A DNA stretch of 53,519 nt, taken from NCBI GenBank assembly GCA_002424625.1, contig DIKR01000066.1:26649-80167 (forward strand), given 5' to 3'. Of this stretch, positions 52,333 through 53,519 are shown in pieces; the first letter of the stretch is position 1, and the number at the start of each line of letters is the position of its first letter. The stretch comes from Desulfuromonadaceae bacterium UBA5613. GTDB taxonomy: Bacteria > Desulfobacterota > Desulfuromonadia > Desulfuromonadales > UBA2197. The position numbers and the translations under genes are program-made. Below the pieces are notes generated by a model. The model had not been told where the DNA came from and made no database searches. It saw only the letters and a program-made list of their open reading frames with translations.

Positions 52333-53077
52333 AGTCAAGGAGATCACCTGTGTCTTTGGCGGACTGGTCGCGCTGGATAAGGTCAGCTTTACCATCCGTC
52401 CAGGGGAGATCACCGGCGTTATCGGCCCGAACGGCGCCGGCAAGACCACCCTGTTTAATATTGTCAGCGGTATCTACAGCCGCACCGCCGGCCAGGTCCT
52501 CTTCAGCGGCCGCGACATCAGCGGTCTGCCCCCCGACCAACTCGCCCGCCTCGGCCTGGTCCGCACCTTCCAGAACATCGAACTCTTCGGACAGATGACC
52601 GTCCTTGAGAACGTCATGGTCGGTCTGCATACCAAGAGCCATTGCGGCATCCTTGCCTGTGCCCTCAAACTCCCCTGGCATCTGGCGGAAGAGAGGCGGA
52701 TTCGCGCCCGTGCCCTTGAACTCCTGGACTATGTCGGCATTGCCGATCTCGCCGATGACTCCGCTGCCAGTCTCCCTTTCGGCAAAGGGCGCCTTCTTGA
52801 GATCGCCCGCGCTTTGGCGCTGGAACCGCAAATAATGTTGATGGATGAGCCGGCCGCCGGTCTCAACAGTCGCGAAACCTGGGAACTCGGCGATTTGATC
52901 CGCAAGATCCGCAGCAGCGGCGTTACCGTCGTGCTGGTTGAGCATGACATGGAACTGGTCATGGATGTCTGCGACGCCATCGTTGTCCTCAATCTTGGCC
53001 AGAAGCTCGCCGAGGGGACACCGCGGCAGATTCAGGACAATAGCGCGGTGATCGCCGCTTATCTTGGGGAAGGGTAG
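52325..53077 (+). CDS. livG: ABC transporter ATPase LivG
   Basis: A 250-residue ATPase. Walker A GPNGAGKTT is at 34-42, the signature loop is the LivG-type LPFGKGRLLEIARAL, and Walker B with catalytic Glu is LMDEPAAGLN. The H-loop is in VEHDME. It overlaps livM and precedes livF by 4 bases. Confidence 0.96.
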   Translation: MLEVKEITCVFGGLVALDKVSFTIRPGEITGVIGPNGAGKTTLFNIVSGIYSRTAGQVLFSGRDISGLPPDQLARLGLVRTFQNIELFGQMTVLENVMVGLHTKSHCGILACALKLPWHLAEERRIRARALELLDYVGIADLADDSAASLPFGKGRLLEIARALALEPQIMLMDEPAAGLNSRETWELGDLIRKIRSSGVTVVLVEHDMELVMDVCDAIVVLNLGQKLAEGTPRQIQDNSAVIAAYLGEG

Positions 53078-53081
53078 GGAG

Positions 53082-53519
53082 ATGGAATTTCTCAAGATCA
53101 AGAATATCAATACCTATTATAACGCCGTCCACGCCTTGAAGAATGTCTCCCTCCATCTTGATCGCGGCGAGATCGTCACCCTCATCGGCGCCAATGGTGC
53201 TGGTAAAACGACCCTGCTCAATACCCTCTCGGCGGTGACTCCCGCTCGATCCGGGGAGATCCTTTACGACCAGCAGCGGATCGAAGGGTGTGAGCCGGAG
53301 CGGATCGTCGAACTCGGCATTTCGCAAGTGCCGGAAGGGCGGCAGGTTTTCAAGCCGCTGACCGTGGAGGATAATCTCGAACTTGGCGCTTATCTCCGTT
53401 TCCGGCGGCGCGAGTCGCGTAAAGCGATCCGGGCGGATCTGGAGGAGATGTACCTCCTCTTTCCGCGCCTGCGTGAACGCCGCAAACAGCTTGCCGGAAC
53501 CCTCTCCGGCGGCGAACAG
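53082..53519 (+). CDS. livF: ABC transporter ATPase LivF, 3'-truncated
   Basis: The first 146 residues of the second Liv ATPase. Walker A GANGAGKTT is at 36-44, the Q-loop region VPEGRQVF follows, and the window ends inside the LSGGEQ signature. GGGAG lies before the start. Confidence 0.95.
   Translation, partial: MEFLKIKNINTYYNAVHALKNVSLHLDRGEIVTLIGANGAGKTTLLNTLSAVTPARSGEILYDQQRIEGCEPERIVELGISQVPEGRQVFKPLTVEDNLELGAYLRFRRRESRKAIRADLEEMYLLFPRLRERRKQLAGTLSGGEQ

Noticed and set aside
1..53519. CRISPR arrays, insertion sequences, integrons, prophage genes
   Set aside because: No regularly spaced repeats, transposase, capsid or recombinase gene was found on either strand, apart from the weak integrase-tail hint beside tRNA-Val.

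Overview
The window reads as the chromosome of an anaerobic deltaproteobacterium of the Desulfuromonadales/Geobacterales type. This is inferred from gene content: a 2Fe desulfoferrodoxin with a rubrerythrin, an indolepyruvate ferredoxin oxidoreductase beside phenylacetate-CoA ligase and a Liv-type ABC transporter, two DUF1858 CxxC proteins, B12-dependent methylmalonyl-CoA mutase genes and a four-domain S1 protein. Coding density is high, many genes overlap by 4 bases (ATGA or GTGA), and no IS element, prophage or CRISPR array is visible. No gene-free stretch longer than about 300 bases exists apart from 1838-2174, which holds a tRNA gene and two terminators.

Layout. 1-1837: adenosylcobalamin supply and methylmalonyl-CoA mutase support (cobO end, B12 subunit, meaB), then tRNA-Val(CAC). 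2175-3464: eno on the minus strand. 3681-9415: an operon of a soluble receiver-histidine kinase, an FAD protein, a YhaM-like exonuclease, a metallo-hydrolase and coaBC. 9412-12702: a secreted zinc phospholipase C-like protein, a uracil-DNA-glycosylase homologue with altered active site, a small membrane protein, and the oxygen-defence pair rbr-dfx. 12877-21750: a membrane methyltransferase-like protein, then a long run of S1 protein, tlyA, a YhaO/YhaN (SbcD/SbcC-like) pair, a HIT protein, a short RelA/SpoT homologue and a polysaccharide deacetylase. 21720-25081: Bax-like lipoprotein, UDP-glucuronate epimerase, receiver protein and universal stress protein. 25109-28051: greA with a structured leader, DUF1858 protein, recG. 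28105-31798: maeB, a thioesterase and a metallo-hydrolase. 31880-34440: rsmD-coaD-DUF1858 and, divergently, dgt. 34511-37890: biotin operon bioB-bioD-bioA-yhbY behind a BirA box. 38083-40955: two tandem HTH-cupin regulators, a TPR protein and ihfB. 41163-43753: Na/phosphate cotransporter-PhoU and Ppx/GppA. 43865-53519: iorA-iorB-paaK-ACT-two binding proteins-livH-livM-livG-livF, cut by the right edge.

How the parts work together. The last cluster is the clearest single system: uptake of branched-chain or aromatic amino acids, oxidative decarboxylation of aryl-pyruvates to acyl-CoA with reduced ferredoxin, and CoA-ligase interconversion of aryl acetates, with a two-ACT protein as likely ligand sensor. 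The B12 module fits propionate/succinate interconversion. Most of the rest is housekeeping. The best leads for new biology are the UDG homologue with replaced catalytic residues, the short RelA/SpoT homologue with a decayed synthetase but intact hydrolase, the greA leader with two hairpins, the tandem HTH-cupin locus with a nearby palindrome, and the cysteine-linker TPR protein. I did not find a clearly novel defence or mobile system.
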